This document shows, piece after piece, positions 7,217 to 14,677 of a DNA stretch of 14,677 nt. The stretch is from NCBI GenBank assembly GCA_017412445.1, contig JAFPYA010000341.1:1-14677 (forward strand). The letters are read 5' to 3'. Every line of letters begins with the position of its first letter. Within the stretch, counting starts at the first letter, position 1. This DNA comes from Clostridia bacterium. Its GTDB lineage: Bacteria; Bacillota; Clostridia; Christensenellales; Aristaeellaceae. Below the pieces are notes generated by a model. The model ran no database searches. It was not told where the DNA came from and worked only from the letters and a program-made list of their open reading frames with translations. A program made the translations under genes and the position numbers.

Positions 7217-7245
7217 ATTATATAATATCAACCGCCTCGGGTCAA
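7217..7245 (-). promoter_or_regulatory. Sigma-A-type promoter of the structured leader
   Basis: Minus strand: TTGACC (7245-7240), 17 bp, TATAAT (7222-7217). Start expected near 7210. It lies between the YczE stop at 7413 and the leader. The 150 bp from 7263 to 7412 hold only short inverted repeats and a doubtful 29-codon ORF. Confidence 0.8.
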
Positions 7246-7412
7246 GTAAAGATTTAATTGCAAGAATTAAGAATTCGTTTATGCAGGCAGGTAAGTTTAA
7301 GCTCCTGGCGGCGCTTCACACACGGGCAGACGCCGTCTCTCCGGGCATGAGCTTGGTGCCCCCGGGATCGGCGCCTGTATATGTCCTCTGAGTAATATCA
7401 GTCATTCCCACT

Positions 7413-8129
7413 TCATTGCCTGGGCTGCTTTCGGAAAATCACTCTCATAGACTCGATTAGCTGCTGATGCCCGACCTGCGTGGCGTCGAAGCGCACGGAT
7501 TTGAAGGCCAGCTGCATTATGGGACCGGTTGCAAAAGCGCAAATCAGCGTGCCTATGCCTGCGGGGCCGCCCAGCAGCCAGCCGCTGAGGGTGGCAAAGC
7601 TCAAAAGAGCTATGCTGACCAGGCCAATTGGCACCTTCCTTACGCGCTTTGCCAGCCCCACGAGCAGCGTGTCCCTTGGACCGCAGCCTAGTGCCGCCTT
7701 CATGTAGGTGAACTGGGTGTAGGCCAGTATCACGAGGCCCGCGAGCATAAGCGGTATGCCGCTCCAAGGGGAGGTACACGCGGGCACGGCGTCTATGAGG
7801 TTAAAGAAGTCCACCGCCTTGCCCACAACAACCGCGTCTATGAACATGGCAAGGCCTATGGGCTCTTTGAGCAGTATGTCTATTATGAGTATCGTTACCG
7901 ACACGGCTATCGATGCGCTGCCGTAGAGTATGTGCAGGGACCTGGATATGCCTATATTCAGTATGTCCCAGGGCGCCGCGCCTATGTTTGCCTGTATGGT
8001 GAGGTACACGCCAAAGCCGTTCACAAACAGACTGACGGCGGCCAGAAGCATATTGGCGAGGATCGCACCCGGGGTGCGGTTTTCATTGGGTCTGCCGAGC
8101 CGCGAGATGTCTATTTTTCGCAATAACAT
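7413..8129 (-). CDS. YczE/YitT-like integral membrane protein (DUF6198)
   Basis: A 238-residue membrane protein of the YczE type. Family signatures are clear: NGFGVYLT at 37-44, ANIGAAPWD at 47-55, LGCGPRDTLLVGL around 148-159, GWLLGGPAGIGTL at 183-195. Hydrophobic segments at about 23-43, 65-87, 93-112, 123-142, 167-190 and 193-210 suggest five or six membrane spans. Molecular function of the family is not established; transport has been suggested. ATG 8129 has no obvious Shine-Dalgarno sequence, so the true start or mode of initiation is uncertain (an internal ATG at residue 27 is a weaker option because it would remove part of the first span's approach). It follows the GH18 stop by 41 bp and is probably co-transcribed with it. 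No intrinsic terminator is visible after its stop. Confidence 0.88.
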   Translation of the reverse strand: MLLRKIDISRLGRPNENRTPGAILANMLLAAVSLFVNGFGVYLTIQANIGAAPWDILNIGISRSLHILYGSASIAVSVTILIIDILLKEPIGLAMFIDAVVVGKAVDFFNLIDAVPACTSPWSGIPLMLAGLVILAYTQFTYMKAALGCGPRDTLLVGLAKRVRKVPIGLVSIALLSFATLSGWLLGGPAGIGTLICAFATGPIMQLAFKSVRFDATQVGHQQLIESMRVIFRKQPRQ

Positions 8130-8170
8130 ATTTTGAATTCAGTGGTGCATGCCGCTGTTTAACGCCTGTA

Positions 8171-9184
8171 TCACAGCTGTTCCTTCATTACATCGTACAG
8201 CGCGCCCAGAAGCTCGCCGGTGTCGTCGCATTTGTGCTCCCAGTAAAATACGCCGCCATAGTCGTGGTCGAGCACGTAGCGCGCCTTGCAGCGCATGGAT
8301 TCGGGATCGTCATAGGAAATGAAAGTGCTGCCGTTAAACAGCCACGGCGCCTTGGCCTCATCGTCCCAGTAGCGCACGTAGCCGTTTTTGTTTATGTACT
8401 CTTTAACCAATACCGAATAGTCCGGACCGTAGCCGACGGGCTTGCGGCAGATTTCAAACAGGCCGTGGTTTCTGTCGTTAAGCCCCTCGGCCTTTCTCGA
8501 ATACATGGCCGCGCCGAGCAAAAGCTTTTCCTTTGGCACGCCGTAGGCATTGAAAAGGCGAAGCGCCTGATCGCAGCTGTTTCTGAAATAATCTCCTGTT
8601 GAGGAATACAGCGAAGTGTGATGCCCGGCCAGCGCATGGAAGCCGCACTTCAGGTCGTAGGTCATCACGTTTATGTAGTCGAGGTACTTTGCCAGCTTGT
8701 CGAGCTCCGTGCACTCGGCGTAATACAGGTCCGCGCCCGCGGCTATCGTAAGCAGATACCCCTTGCCCGCCGCGTCGAGGTGCTCTCTTAGCGTTTTGAT
8801 AAGCTCGGTAAAGCGATACTTGTCCTCGGGGCAGGTGTCCTGCCCGTTTGAGGGCACGCAAGGGTATTCCCAGTCGAGGTCGATGCCGTCATATGGGGTC
8901 GTGGTCACTATCCTTGCGGCTTCCTCCCCCATCCTGTGCATATAAGCCTTGTTGGCGCACACCGATGTGAAGGAGTTTGACTGCGTCTGCACGAGGGACA
9001 AAATGAATTTCAGCTTCGGGTTCCAGCTCTTATATTTTTCTATGTCCCCACCTGCCAGCGTCTGCTCGCGTATCGTCCCGTCAGGCTCAAGCTTGCCGAA
9101 GGCTACATTGACGTGGGTCAGCATGGCGGCGTCCTCCCTTGTCAGGCGGCCGCTGCCGAGATATGCAATCAGCTTCTTTTTCAT
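8171..9184 (-). CDS. Cytoplasmic GH18 glycoside hydrolase
   Basis: 337 residues, a single GH18 TIM barrel. Members cleave beta-1,4 bonds between N-acetylglucosamine units (chitinases, endo-beta-N-acetylglucosaminidases) by substrate-assisted catalysis. The catalytic motif DGIDLDWEYP is at 99-108, giving D102, D104 and the acid E106. Other conserved barrel strands are visible: INVMTYDL, LLLGAAMYSR, ISYDDPES and GGVFYWEHKCD with the substrate-stacking tryptophan. There is no signal peptide and no chitin-binding or cell-wall domain, so it probably acts in the cytoplasm on imported chito-oligosaccharides or N-glycan fragments. ATG 9184 has AGAGG about ten bases upstream. It lies 58 bp after the DUF1961 stop and 41 bp before the YczE-like gene, giving a likely three-gene unit. 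Confidence 0.92.
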   Translation of the reverse strand: MKKKLIAYLGSGRLTREDAAMLTHVNVAFGKLEPDGTIREQTLAGGDIEKYKSWNPKLKFILSLVQTQSNSFTSVCANKAYMHRMGEEAARIVTTTPYDGIDLDWEYPCVPSNGQDTCPEDKYRFTELIKTLREHLDAAGKGYLLTIAAGADLYYAECTELDKLAKYLDYINVMTYDLKCGFHALAGHHTSLYSSTGDYFRNSCDQALRLFNAYGVPKEKLLLGAAMYSRKAEGLNDRNHGLFEICRKPVGYGPDYSVLVKEYINKNGYVRYWDDEAKAPWLFNGSTFISYDDPESMRCKARYVLDHDYGGVFYWEHKCDDTGELLGALYDVMKEQL

Positions 9185-9242
9185 CTGTAAACGACCTCTC
9201 TTTTTACGCTATCGTGTGAACGGGTTCTCGCTGCTTTGAAAT

Positions 9243-9926
9243 CTATTTTATGGCGTAGACCTTGAGATTTGCGTATTCCCCTATCATCGGCGCAAGCTGT
9301 CTTAAGCCTATGCAGCCTTCCCCGAGGAGCGCGCCGTACGCTTCGCCGTCGTCCCTGAAATACAGCACCTCAAGGCCGTTTACCGAAAAGCGCAACTCCC
9401 TGCCGCGCTTCAGTAGCGTCAGGCGGTACATTTCGTCGGCGTCCTCCACGTTTGGTATGGGATCCGCGCCCTGAGCAACGAGGTGAAAGCCGTAGCTTTT
9501 GCGCAGGTTGCAGGTATGAAAGCGCCTTTCATCCGCTTCCTTGCGGCGGAAGAAGGACAGATGAAACGCGTTTATGTCGCCGTGGTGGTACTGGATGTAC
9601 TCGCCGGTGCGGGGCTTGAGCGCGGGATCGAACAGGCCGCGCCCGTTTGTGCCCGAGGCGGCAAAGAACAGCATGGCGAGGCCGGGCTCGCGCAAGGGGC
9701 GAAAATCGATTTCGAGCAGAATATCGCTTGGGAACACGCGTCTGCACCAGTATACGTAATTGGCCTTCTGGCCAAGCTGTGCGCTCTGGGCGTTTTCAAG
9801 CCTGAGCTTTCCTTCCGGGAAAGTGATGTTCGCCTTGCCCTCCAGCACAAAATCGGCGACGTCCTCAGGTGAAGAGAGCGGATTTTCGTAGATGAGCTCT
9901 TTGTTCAGTGCGTTTATATCGGTCAT
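9243..9926 (-). CDS. DUF1961 (YesU-like) carbohydrate-associated protein
   Basis: 227 residues from ATG 9926, set by GGAGGAAG upstream; earlier in-frame starts reach 10007 but would cross the promoter. The sequence fits the DUF1961 family, whose B. subtilis member YesU lies in the rhamnogalacturonan-use region; the fold is a concanavalin-like jelly roll. Recognised stretches are DFVLEGKA (26-33), PGLAMLFFAASG (81-92), TGEYIQYHHGDINAFHLSFFRR (split over 107-128), ERRFHTCNLRKSYGFHL (133-149), AQGADPIPN (151-159), and IGLRQLAPM (206-214). Enzymatic function is not established; binding or hydrolysis of pectic oligosaccharides is inferred. No signal peptide, so cytoplasmic. It is divergent from the yetA-like gene, another member of the same B. 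subtilis region, which supports a shared role. Confidence 0.88.
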   Translation of the reverse strand: MTDINALNKELIYENPLSSPEDVADFVLEGKANITFPEGKLRLENAQSAQLGQKANYVYWCRRVFPSDILLEIDFRPLREPGLAMLFFAASGTNGRGLFDPALKPRTGEYIQYHHGDINAFHLSFFRRKEADERRFHTCNLRKSYGFHLVAQGADPIPNVEDADEMYRLTLLKRGRELRFSVNGLEVLYFRDDGEAYGALLGEGCIGLRQLAPMIGEYANLKVYAIK

Positions 9927-9961
9927 AACTCTTCCTCCGTAACAGATTGCGTTATATCCTA

Positions 9962-9990
9962 AGTATAACACAAAGGCGCGGCAAAATCCA
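9962..9990 (-). promoter_or_regulatory. Promoter of the DUF1961-GH18-YczE unit
   Basis: Minus strand: TGGATT (9990-9985), 17 bp, TATACT (9967-9962), with a TG one base upstream of the -10 (extended -10). The weak -35 suggests dependence on the extended -10 or an activator. Confidence 0.6.
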
Positions 9991-10000
9991 GCATTTGACA

Positions 10001-10029
10001 TTGCCAATTTGAGCCCGGCGGCATATAAT
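10001..10029 (+). promoter_or_regulatory. Promoter of the yetA-like gene
   Basis: TTGCCA (10001-10006), 17 bp, TATAAT (10024-10029). It is back to back with the DUF1961 promoter; the two -35 boxes are 10 bp apart, so one regulator could act on both. Confidence 0.7.
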
Positions 10030-10063
10030 TATAGCGTGAAATATGACTTAAAGGAGAGACAGC

Positions 10064-12640
10064 ATGAAATTACATCTGCTTGAAAACCGTCCGGCGCTTG
10101 GCATGAGCGTGTTTGGGGGCTACTGGCCGCGCGGCAGCGTCAAGGGCGAAAGCTTTTGTCTGGTAAATGAAAGCGGAAAGCCCGTGCCGATGCAAAGCGA
10201 GATTGCGGCGCGCTGGCCGGACGGCTCTGTGAAATGGAGCCGCCATATTGCCTCCGCCGAGGAGCTCGGCACAGGCGGCGAGCTTGCCGCGGGAGAGGAA
10301 ACGCCTTGCAAAGGGCTTCGCGTAGAGGAAAGCGCGGACGAGTGGACGGTTTCTTCCGCCCGCATGCGCCTGCGCGTGCCCAAATGCGGAAGCATTCTCG
10401 CCTGTGATTATACAAATGAAGAAAAGGACGGGTTCAGCTCCGTTTCACCCGTACTGCAACTCTGCCGCTAGACGAATGAAGACGGTGCTCTCACACGGCG
10501 ATATATTTCCCTGCCCGCCGAAATCCGCGAGCGCAGCATAGAAGCTCAGGGGCCGCTCGAAGCCGTGTTCCGCTTTGACGGCGTGCATAAAGAAAACGGC
10601 GAAGAGAAGATGCCCTTCCGCATACGCATGAGCGTGCGCCTGACGGGAGAAATCGTATTCGACGACACATTTTTCTTTAAGGGCAATTACTCAAAGGACA
10701 GGCTCGCCGGTTGGGGGCTTAAGTTTGAAGCGGCGCTTAAGGGCAGGAGCTATCAGCGCCATATCCGCTTCCTGACCGATGGCGCGGTCTATCACGACAA
10801 CCCGACCCAGCTGTTTCACTGGCGAAAGCGCCTCGAGCCCGCCCTGCTGGCGGCGCAGTGCCGAGGCGAAACCGTGGAGGCAAGCGACGCGCTCGATGAG
10901 GCAGCCGCGGATCTGCCCGTCTGGGAGCGCTTCTGCCTGACGCAGGATTCGGCCAAGCATTTCAGCATACGCAAAAAGGCCTGGGAGGACGGCTGCTTCA
11001 TTGATGCCGTGCACGGCGGACGCGCGCCCGGCTGCATGGCCGCAAGCGACACGGAAGGCACGATAGTAATCGCCATGCGCGAATTCTGGGAGAAGCATCC
11101 GGCGGGTCTGGAGGCCGAAGCTCTCGGCAGCGAACGCAGCGCGTTCACGGCGTGGTTCTATTCCCCCATGGCGGAGCCCTTCGACTTCAGGCATTACGAC
11201 AAGCGCAGCTACCCCATGGGAAACTACGAGGGCTTCGACTATTCACGCCCCGACCCGAACGGCATATCCGTCACCTGCAGAGCATCGGTCTGTGCCCTCA
11301 AGGGCTACACCGCTGATGAAGATCTGAAACAGCGCTCAAACGCCGTGCGGCACCCCGCTGTATATGTCGCTTCTCCCGGGTACTATCATGAGCACAGGGC
11401 GTTCGGCTTTTGGAGCCTGCCCTCCCGCGAGGACGAGGTGCAGCGCTGGGGCGAGGAGCAGGCCGAGAAGGCCGTCGCCTTCTATGAAGCTGAGGTCGAA
11501 GCGCGCAGCTGGTACGGCCTGTTCAACTACGGCGACTTTATGCACACCTACGAGGCTGCCCGCCACATGTGGCGCTTCGACGTGGGCGGCTACGCTTGGG
11601 ACAATACCGAGCTTACGCCCACGTACTGGCTGTGGCTGCAGTTCTTGCGCACGGGCAGCGAGCGCGTATTCCGCCTGGCGGATGCGCTCAGTCGCCACAC
11701 GGCGGACGTGGACATGTACCATTTCGGCTATATGCGCGGTCTGGGCTCGCGCCACAACGTGCGCCACTGGGGCTGCCCCTGCAAGGAGCCGCGTGTGTCT
11801 ATGGCAGGTCACCACAGGCCGCTTTACTATCTCACCGGCGACAGGCGCATAGGCGACTGCATGGAAGACAGCCTCGGCGCTGCCGAATCGCTCTCGGCCA
11901 TGCCCTGGTTCGTCCGTGAGGACGGCAAGGTGCACCTGCGCAGCGGCCCCGACTGGGCGGCGCTGGTTTCGGACTGGATGACCGCCTACGAGCGCACGCT
12001 CGACCCCAAATGGCGGCAAATGATAGAAAACGGGCTGAACGATATTGCAAATACCCCGCTGGGGCTCACCTCGGGGCCCGAATTCGGCTTCGACGCGCTA
12101 AGCGGGCATCTCGTCTACACCGGAGAAAAGGTTCCCGCGGGCATGCACCTGCAGGCCTGCATGGGCGAAACCGAGGTGTGGCTGGAGACCGCGGACATGC
12201 TTGAGAGCAAAGCGCTGTTTGAGATGGTGGCGCGAAACGGGAGGTTTTTCTACCTCTCGCCCGAAGAGCGCATGGCGGAATCCGGCGGGCTGCTTAAGGA
12301 CAGGCAGTTCGGCAGTCCCATCTACTCAGCTGAGATGCAGGCGTGGGCCGCCCGCATGTACGATGACAGGACGATGGCAAAGCGCATATGGAAGGACCTG
12401 CTTTCGCTTCTGTACGCAAAGAACAAGCCCGAGGGTTATAAGCCCGTCACCTACGCCCTGAAGGCCGACGGCTCCGAGATAACGGAAATCCCGTGGGTGA
12501 CCACGAATTTTACCGCGCAGTGGTTCATCAAATTCATAGTGACCAAGGCACTGATACCAGGTGATGCCCCCAAATCGCTTAGTGAGCTTGATACACAGCT
12601 GCAGGCGGAGCCTTCGGGCTACAGGCTGTACGGGGCATAA
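10064..12640 (+). pseudogene. yetA: YetA/PcRGLX-like rhamnogalacturonan lyase-family gene interrupted by one in-frame TAG
   Basis: The frame from ATG 10064 to TAA 12640 is open for 858 residues except for TAG at 10469-10471 (codon 136). That length matches the family (B. subtilis YetA is about 857 residues). The PcRGLX/YetA family includes a Penicillium exo-rhamnogalacturonan lyase (PL26) that releases unsaturated galacturonosyl-rhamnose. The N-terminal domain is typical (NRPALGMSVFGGYWPRG, ARWPDGSVKWSRH), the central helical domain contains MGNYEGFDYSRPDPNG and YAWDNTELTPTYWLW, and RHNVRHWGCPC and SMAGHHRPLYYLTGDRR stretches; the C-terminal part is beta-rich. AAGGAGAG precedes the start. No signal peptide. 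Sequence on both sides of the TAG is well preserved and in one frame, so the lesion is recent, an assembly error, or read through. The two halves alone (10064-10471 and 10472-12640) are unlikely to be functional; no binding site precedes the GTG at 10565. Confidence 0.85.
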
Positions 12641-12691
12641 ACCAACGCATACCGTTTGCATTAAGAATGGGCTTCAATGTGTTTTCCCGCT

Positions 12692-12721
12692 CAGAACAGC
12701 TTCGCGGCTGCTCTGTTTTTT
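12692..12721 (+). terminator. Intrinsic terminator after the yetA-like gene
   Basis: CAGAACAGC (12692-12700) pairs with GCTGCTCTG (12707-12715) with one mismatch around a TTCGCG loop, followed by TTTTTT (12716-12721). It lies 51 bp after the stop codon. Confidence 0.85.
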
Positions 12722-12763
12722 AATACGTGAAGCGGCATTTCGTCAGCCGATTCAAGAAAAAAG

Positions 12764-12792
12764 TTGAAAAGTGAACCTACGTATGGTATAAT
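12764..12792 (+). promoter_or_regulatory. Promoter of the Y-family polymerase gene
   Basis: TTGAAA (12764-12769), 17 bp, TATAAT (12787-12792). The leader is about 80 nt. The spacer holds GAACctacGTAT, only a poor match to the GAAC-N4-GTTC LexA box. Confidence 0.75.
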
Positions 12793-12881
12793 TCATGTGA
12801 TTTTATGTAAACCAACATACCGCAAGCTGCGGCGGCGCACTTAAGTGAAAGGCTTTAGACCTTTGAACCGTGAAAGAGCTT

Positions 12882-14096
12882 ATGAAGCCACTGATTTTCC
12901 ATTGCGACTGCAATAATTTCTTTGCGTCGTGCGAGTGCCTCACAAATCCGGCGCTCAGGGACGTGCCCATGGCGGTGGCCGGCGACCCGGAGAACCGCGT
13001 AGGTATAGTCGTGGCCAAAAATCAGCTGGCAAAGTTGGCGGGCGTAAGGACGACGGACACCGTATGGCAGGCGCGGAAGAAATGCCCCAACATCGTGTTC
13101 GTGACTCCCCGCCACCGTTTCTATAAAGAAATCTCCGACAAGGTCAACGCCATTTACCACGAATACACCGACTATGTGGAGCCCGCATCGATTGACGAAT
13201 CGTATCTCGACATGACAGGCGCGCCCGAATACTATAAGCTTTCGGAGCGCGCGCTCGCCGACCGCCTCCGCGCCCGCGTGAAGGACGAAATAGGCATCAC
13301 GATCTCAGTGGGCGTTTCATACAACAAAATCTTCGCCAAGATGGGCTCGGACTACAAAAAGCCCGACGCGACCACGGTCATCACGCCCGAAAACTATAAA
13401 GATATCCTCTGGCCTCTGCCGGTTTCGGATCTCATGTTCGTGGGCAGGGCGACGGCGGCTCTTCTTGGCAAAAAGGGAATAACCACCATAGGCGAGCTGG
13501 CACAATTGCCAAGGGCCGAAGCGGTCGCCCTGCTTGGGCAGAGCGAAAGCTCGATTTGGGATTATGCCAACGGCCTTGACGAAGGCACAGTTAAGCCCTG
13601 GGGCTATCGTGAAAGCGCAAAATCCGTTAGTCACGGCATGACCTTCAAGCGAAATCTGGTTACGGAAGAGGAAGTAAGAACCGGCGTATCTTATCTTGCC
13701 GACCGCGTGGCCTCGAGCCTGCGCTTTAATGGGCAAAAGGGCGCGGTCGTCAGCGTAAGCATAAAAAGCCCCGAGCTTAAGCTAAAGCAAAAGCAAACAG
13801 CTCTGGAGCATTATACCTGGCTGCAGCACGAGATTGCAGACGTGTCAATGCAGCTGATAAATGATTTCTGGCGCATAGGCGAGCAGGCGCCCATACGCGC
13901 GATTACCATAGGAATAAGCAAGCTCATAATGTCTGGCGAAGAAACCGAGCAGGTATCGCTGCTCGGCGACGAGGAAAGCGAAAAGCGCAAAAAGCAGGAC
14001 AAAATTGAAAGCGCGATTGCCGCCCTGCGCAGAAAAACCGGCAGCAAGGCCGTGACCCTCGGCTTCGGAAAAAACGAGGATATCGGGATAAAATAG
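12882..14096 (+). CDS. dinB: Y-family DNA polymerase (DinB/Pol IV-like)
   Basis: A translesion polymerase of the Y family, 404 residues from ATG 12882. Catalytic carboxylates are present: D9 in IFHCDCNNFFAS, and D105/E106 in SIDESYLD. F14 sits at the steric-gate position. The finger, palm and thumb segments RTTDTVWQARKKCP, ISVGVSYNKIFAKMGSDYKKPDA and LMFVGRATAALLGKKGITTIGEL follow in order, and a little-finger domain ends with a beta-clamp-binding motif QVSLL at 357-361. GTG at 12870 is in frame and four codons upstream; neither start has a strong binding site, but family members begin close to the first beta strand, so ATG is preferred. It stands alone with its own promoter between two terminating or starting units. 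Pol IV is most likely; an UvrX/UmuC-like member of the same family is the alternative. Confidence 0.92.
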   Translation: MKPLIFHCDCNNFFASCECLTNPALRDVPMAVAGDPENRVGIVVAKNQLAKLAGVRTTDTVWQARKKCPNIVFVTPRHRFYKEISDKVNAIYHEYTDYVEPASIDESYLDMTGAPEYYKLSERALADRLRARVKDEIGITISVGVSYNKIFAKMGSDYKKPDATTVITPENYKDILWPLPVSDLMFVGRATAALLGKKGITTIGELAQLPRAEAVALLGQSESSIWDYANGLDEGTVKPWGYRESAKSVSHGMTFKRNLVTEEEVRTGVSYLADRVASSLRFNGQKGAVVSVSIKSPELKLKQKQTALEHYTWLQHEIADVSMQLINDFWRIGEQAPIRAITIGISKLIMSGEETEQVSLLGDEESEKRKKQDKIESAIAALRRKTGSKAVTLGFGKNEDIGIK

Positions 14097-14159
14097 CGGG
14101 GCGCGAATTACAGCAACAGTTATCGCTTCACCTGAGGCTGATATATTTACAGCATACTG

Positions 14160-14189
14160 TTAAAAAGCAATTTGGCATCATAATACAAT
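14160..14189 (+). promoter_or_regulatory. Candidate promoter of the CBM9-like gene
   Basis: TTAAAA (14160-14165), 18 bp, TACAAT (14184-14189). Weaker than the other promoters here. The start codon is only 17 bp beyond the -10, so the leader would be about 10 nt. Confidence 0.4.
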
Positions 14190-14206
14190 CACGAGCAGGA
14201 GGTCAC

Positions 14207-14677
14207 ATGAAGCATTATCCTTTCCATCCGCCGGTATACTATTGCCTCAGAGTGCATACACCCCTCACGCTCGACGGCAGGCTGGACAAGCCCTTCTGGG
14301 CAGATATTCCCTTCACCGAGCCCTTCGTGGACATCGAAGGCCCCGAATGCGGAAAGACACCGCGCTTCACCACCCGTGCCAAGCTCGCGTGGGACGACGA
14401 GGCGCTGTACATAGGCGCGGAGCTCACAGGAAACGAAATCTGGGCTCACGTCTCCCAAAGGGACGACGTTATATTCCGCGACAACGATTTTGAGGTGTTC
14501 ATAGACCCGGATTCGGACACGCAGAGGTACATCGAGTTTGAGATGAACGCGATGAACACCGTGTGGGATCTGCTTCTGACCAAGGCGTACCGCGACGCGG
14601 GCAAGCCCATAGACTCCTTTGACATAAAGGGGCTTGAGACAGCCGTGTACATAGACGGAAGGCTGAACGACCCGGGC
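14207..14677 (+). CDS. CBM9-like carbohydrate-binding protein (5' part; continues past window)
   Basis: ATG 14207 is preceded by AGGAGGTCAC, a near-ideal binding site. 157 codons are visible and the frame is open at the edge. The protein matches the CBM9-type domain (PF06452-like, carbohydrate-binding family 9-like proteins): LDGRLDKPFW near 22-31, AKLAWDDEALYIGAEL, DNDFEVFIDPDSDTQRY, FEMNAMNTVWDLLLTKAYRDAG and ETAVYIDGRLNDPG. Here it begins at the N-terminus without a signal peptide and without an upstream catalytic domain, so it is probably a stand-alone cytoplasmic member; a downstream domain cannot be excluded. The role of stand-alone members is unclear; sugar binding is known for CBM9 modules of xylanases. 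Its location near GH18, DUF1961 and YetA-like genes fits glycan use. Confidence 0.88.
   Translation, partial: MKHYPFHPPVYYCLRVHTPLTLDGRLDKPFWADIPFTEPFVDIEGPECGKTPRFTTRAKLAWDDEALYIGAELTGNEIWAHVSQRDDVIFRDNDFEVFIDPDSDTQRYIEFEMNAMNTVWDLLLTKAYRDAGKPIDSFDIKGLETAVYIDGRLNDPG

Noticed and set aside
7014..7391. 125-codon plus-strand ORF across the leader region
   Set aside because: No ribosome binding site or promoter on that strand, protein-like features absent, and the strand signals (promoter and terminator) all point to a minus-strand RNA.
7316..7405. 29-codon minus-strand ORF after the YczE-like gene (begins MTDITQRTYTG)
   Set aside because: No spaced ribosome binding site (GTGGGA abuts the ATG), no recognisable family, and no terminator or promoter of its own.
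10064..12640. Genome-wide reassignment of TAG to a sense codon
   Set aside because: TAG is the natural end of the amidohydrolase, DUF1961 and polymerase genes at the family-expected lengths, and only one internal TAG is seen.
12770..12786. LexA/SOS box in the polymerase promoter (GAACctacGTAT)
   Set aside because: Only the left half matches GAAC-N4-GTTC; two of four bases of the right half differ, so SOS control is not supported.
14114..14162. Inverted repeat AACAGT...ACTGTT after the polymerase gene as terminator
   Set aside because: The arms are about 35 bases apart with an unstable interior, and no T-run follows.
9991..14180. CAATTTG shared by the yetA-like promoter (10005-10011) and the CBM9-like promoter (about 14169-14175)
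   Set aside because: A 7-mer seen twice near AT-rich promoters is expected by chance, and flanks do not extend symmetrically.

Overview
The window looks like chromosomal DNA of a fermentative, probably gut-dwelling Bacillota bacterium (class Clostridia). The evidence is moderately GC-rich coding DNA, strong GGAGG-type ribosome binding sites, occasional TTG starts, textbook TTGACA/TATAAT-like promoters, intrinsic terminators, and gene families common in that group (YczE-type membrane protein, DUF3990, YtcJ-like amidohydrolase, YesU and YetA homologues). The taxonomic call is inference. I saw no rRNA, tRNA, CRISPR array or transposase.

Left part (1-3830), all on the minus strand: a DUF3990 (ADP-ribosyltransferase-like) gene, a short-chain dehydrogenase, a YtcJ-like amidohydrolase, and then a prephenate dehydratase domain that carries a signal peptide and runs off the left edge. 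The first three are closely spaced behind a consensus promoter whose start point overlaps a 15-bp palindrome.

Centre-left (3900-6860): a plus-strand GHL6-type glycoside hydrolase with its own consensus promoter. It converges on a secreted C39-like cysteine peptidase on the minus strand, and the two share a bidirectional terminator. The peptidase gene is preceded by the most unusual element here. A consensus minus-strand promoter (7217-7245) drives a leader of about 300 nt, rich in hairpins, that ends in a strong intrinsic terminator only 45 nt before the peptidase start codon. An upstream 8-nt segment can pair with the terminator's 5' arm. This is the layout of an attenuator or riboswitch, or of a small RNA with read-through. 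I recognise no known RNA class in it.

Centre-right (7413-12640): minus-strand DUF1961 (YesU-like), GH18 and YczE-like genes lie divergent from a plus-strand yetA-like gene (rhamnogalacturonan exo-lyase family). The yetA-like gene is complete (858 codons in one frame) except for a single TAG at codon 136. In Bacillus subtilis yesU and yetA belong to the rhamnogalacturonan-use region, so this part is probably for pectin or glycan use. None of the sugar-active proteins visible here (GHL6, GH18, DUF1961, YetA-like, CBM9-like) has a signal peptide, which suggests they act inside the cell on imported oligosaccharides.

Right end (12700-14677): a terminator, a Y-family DNA polymerase with its own promoter, and the first 157 codons of a stand-alone CBM9-like protein.
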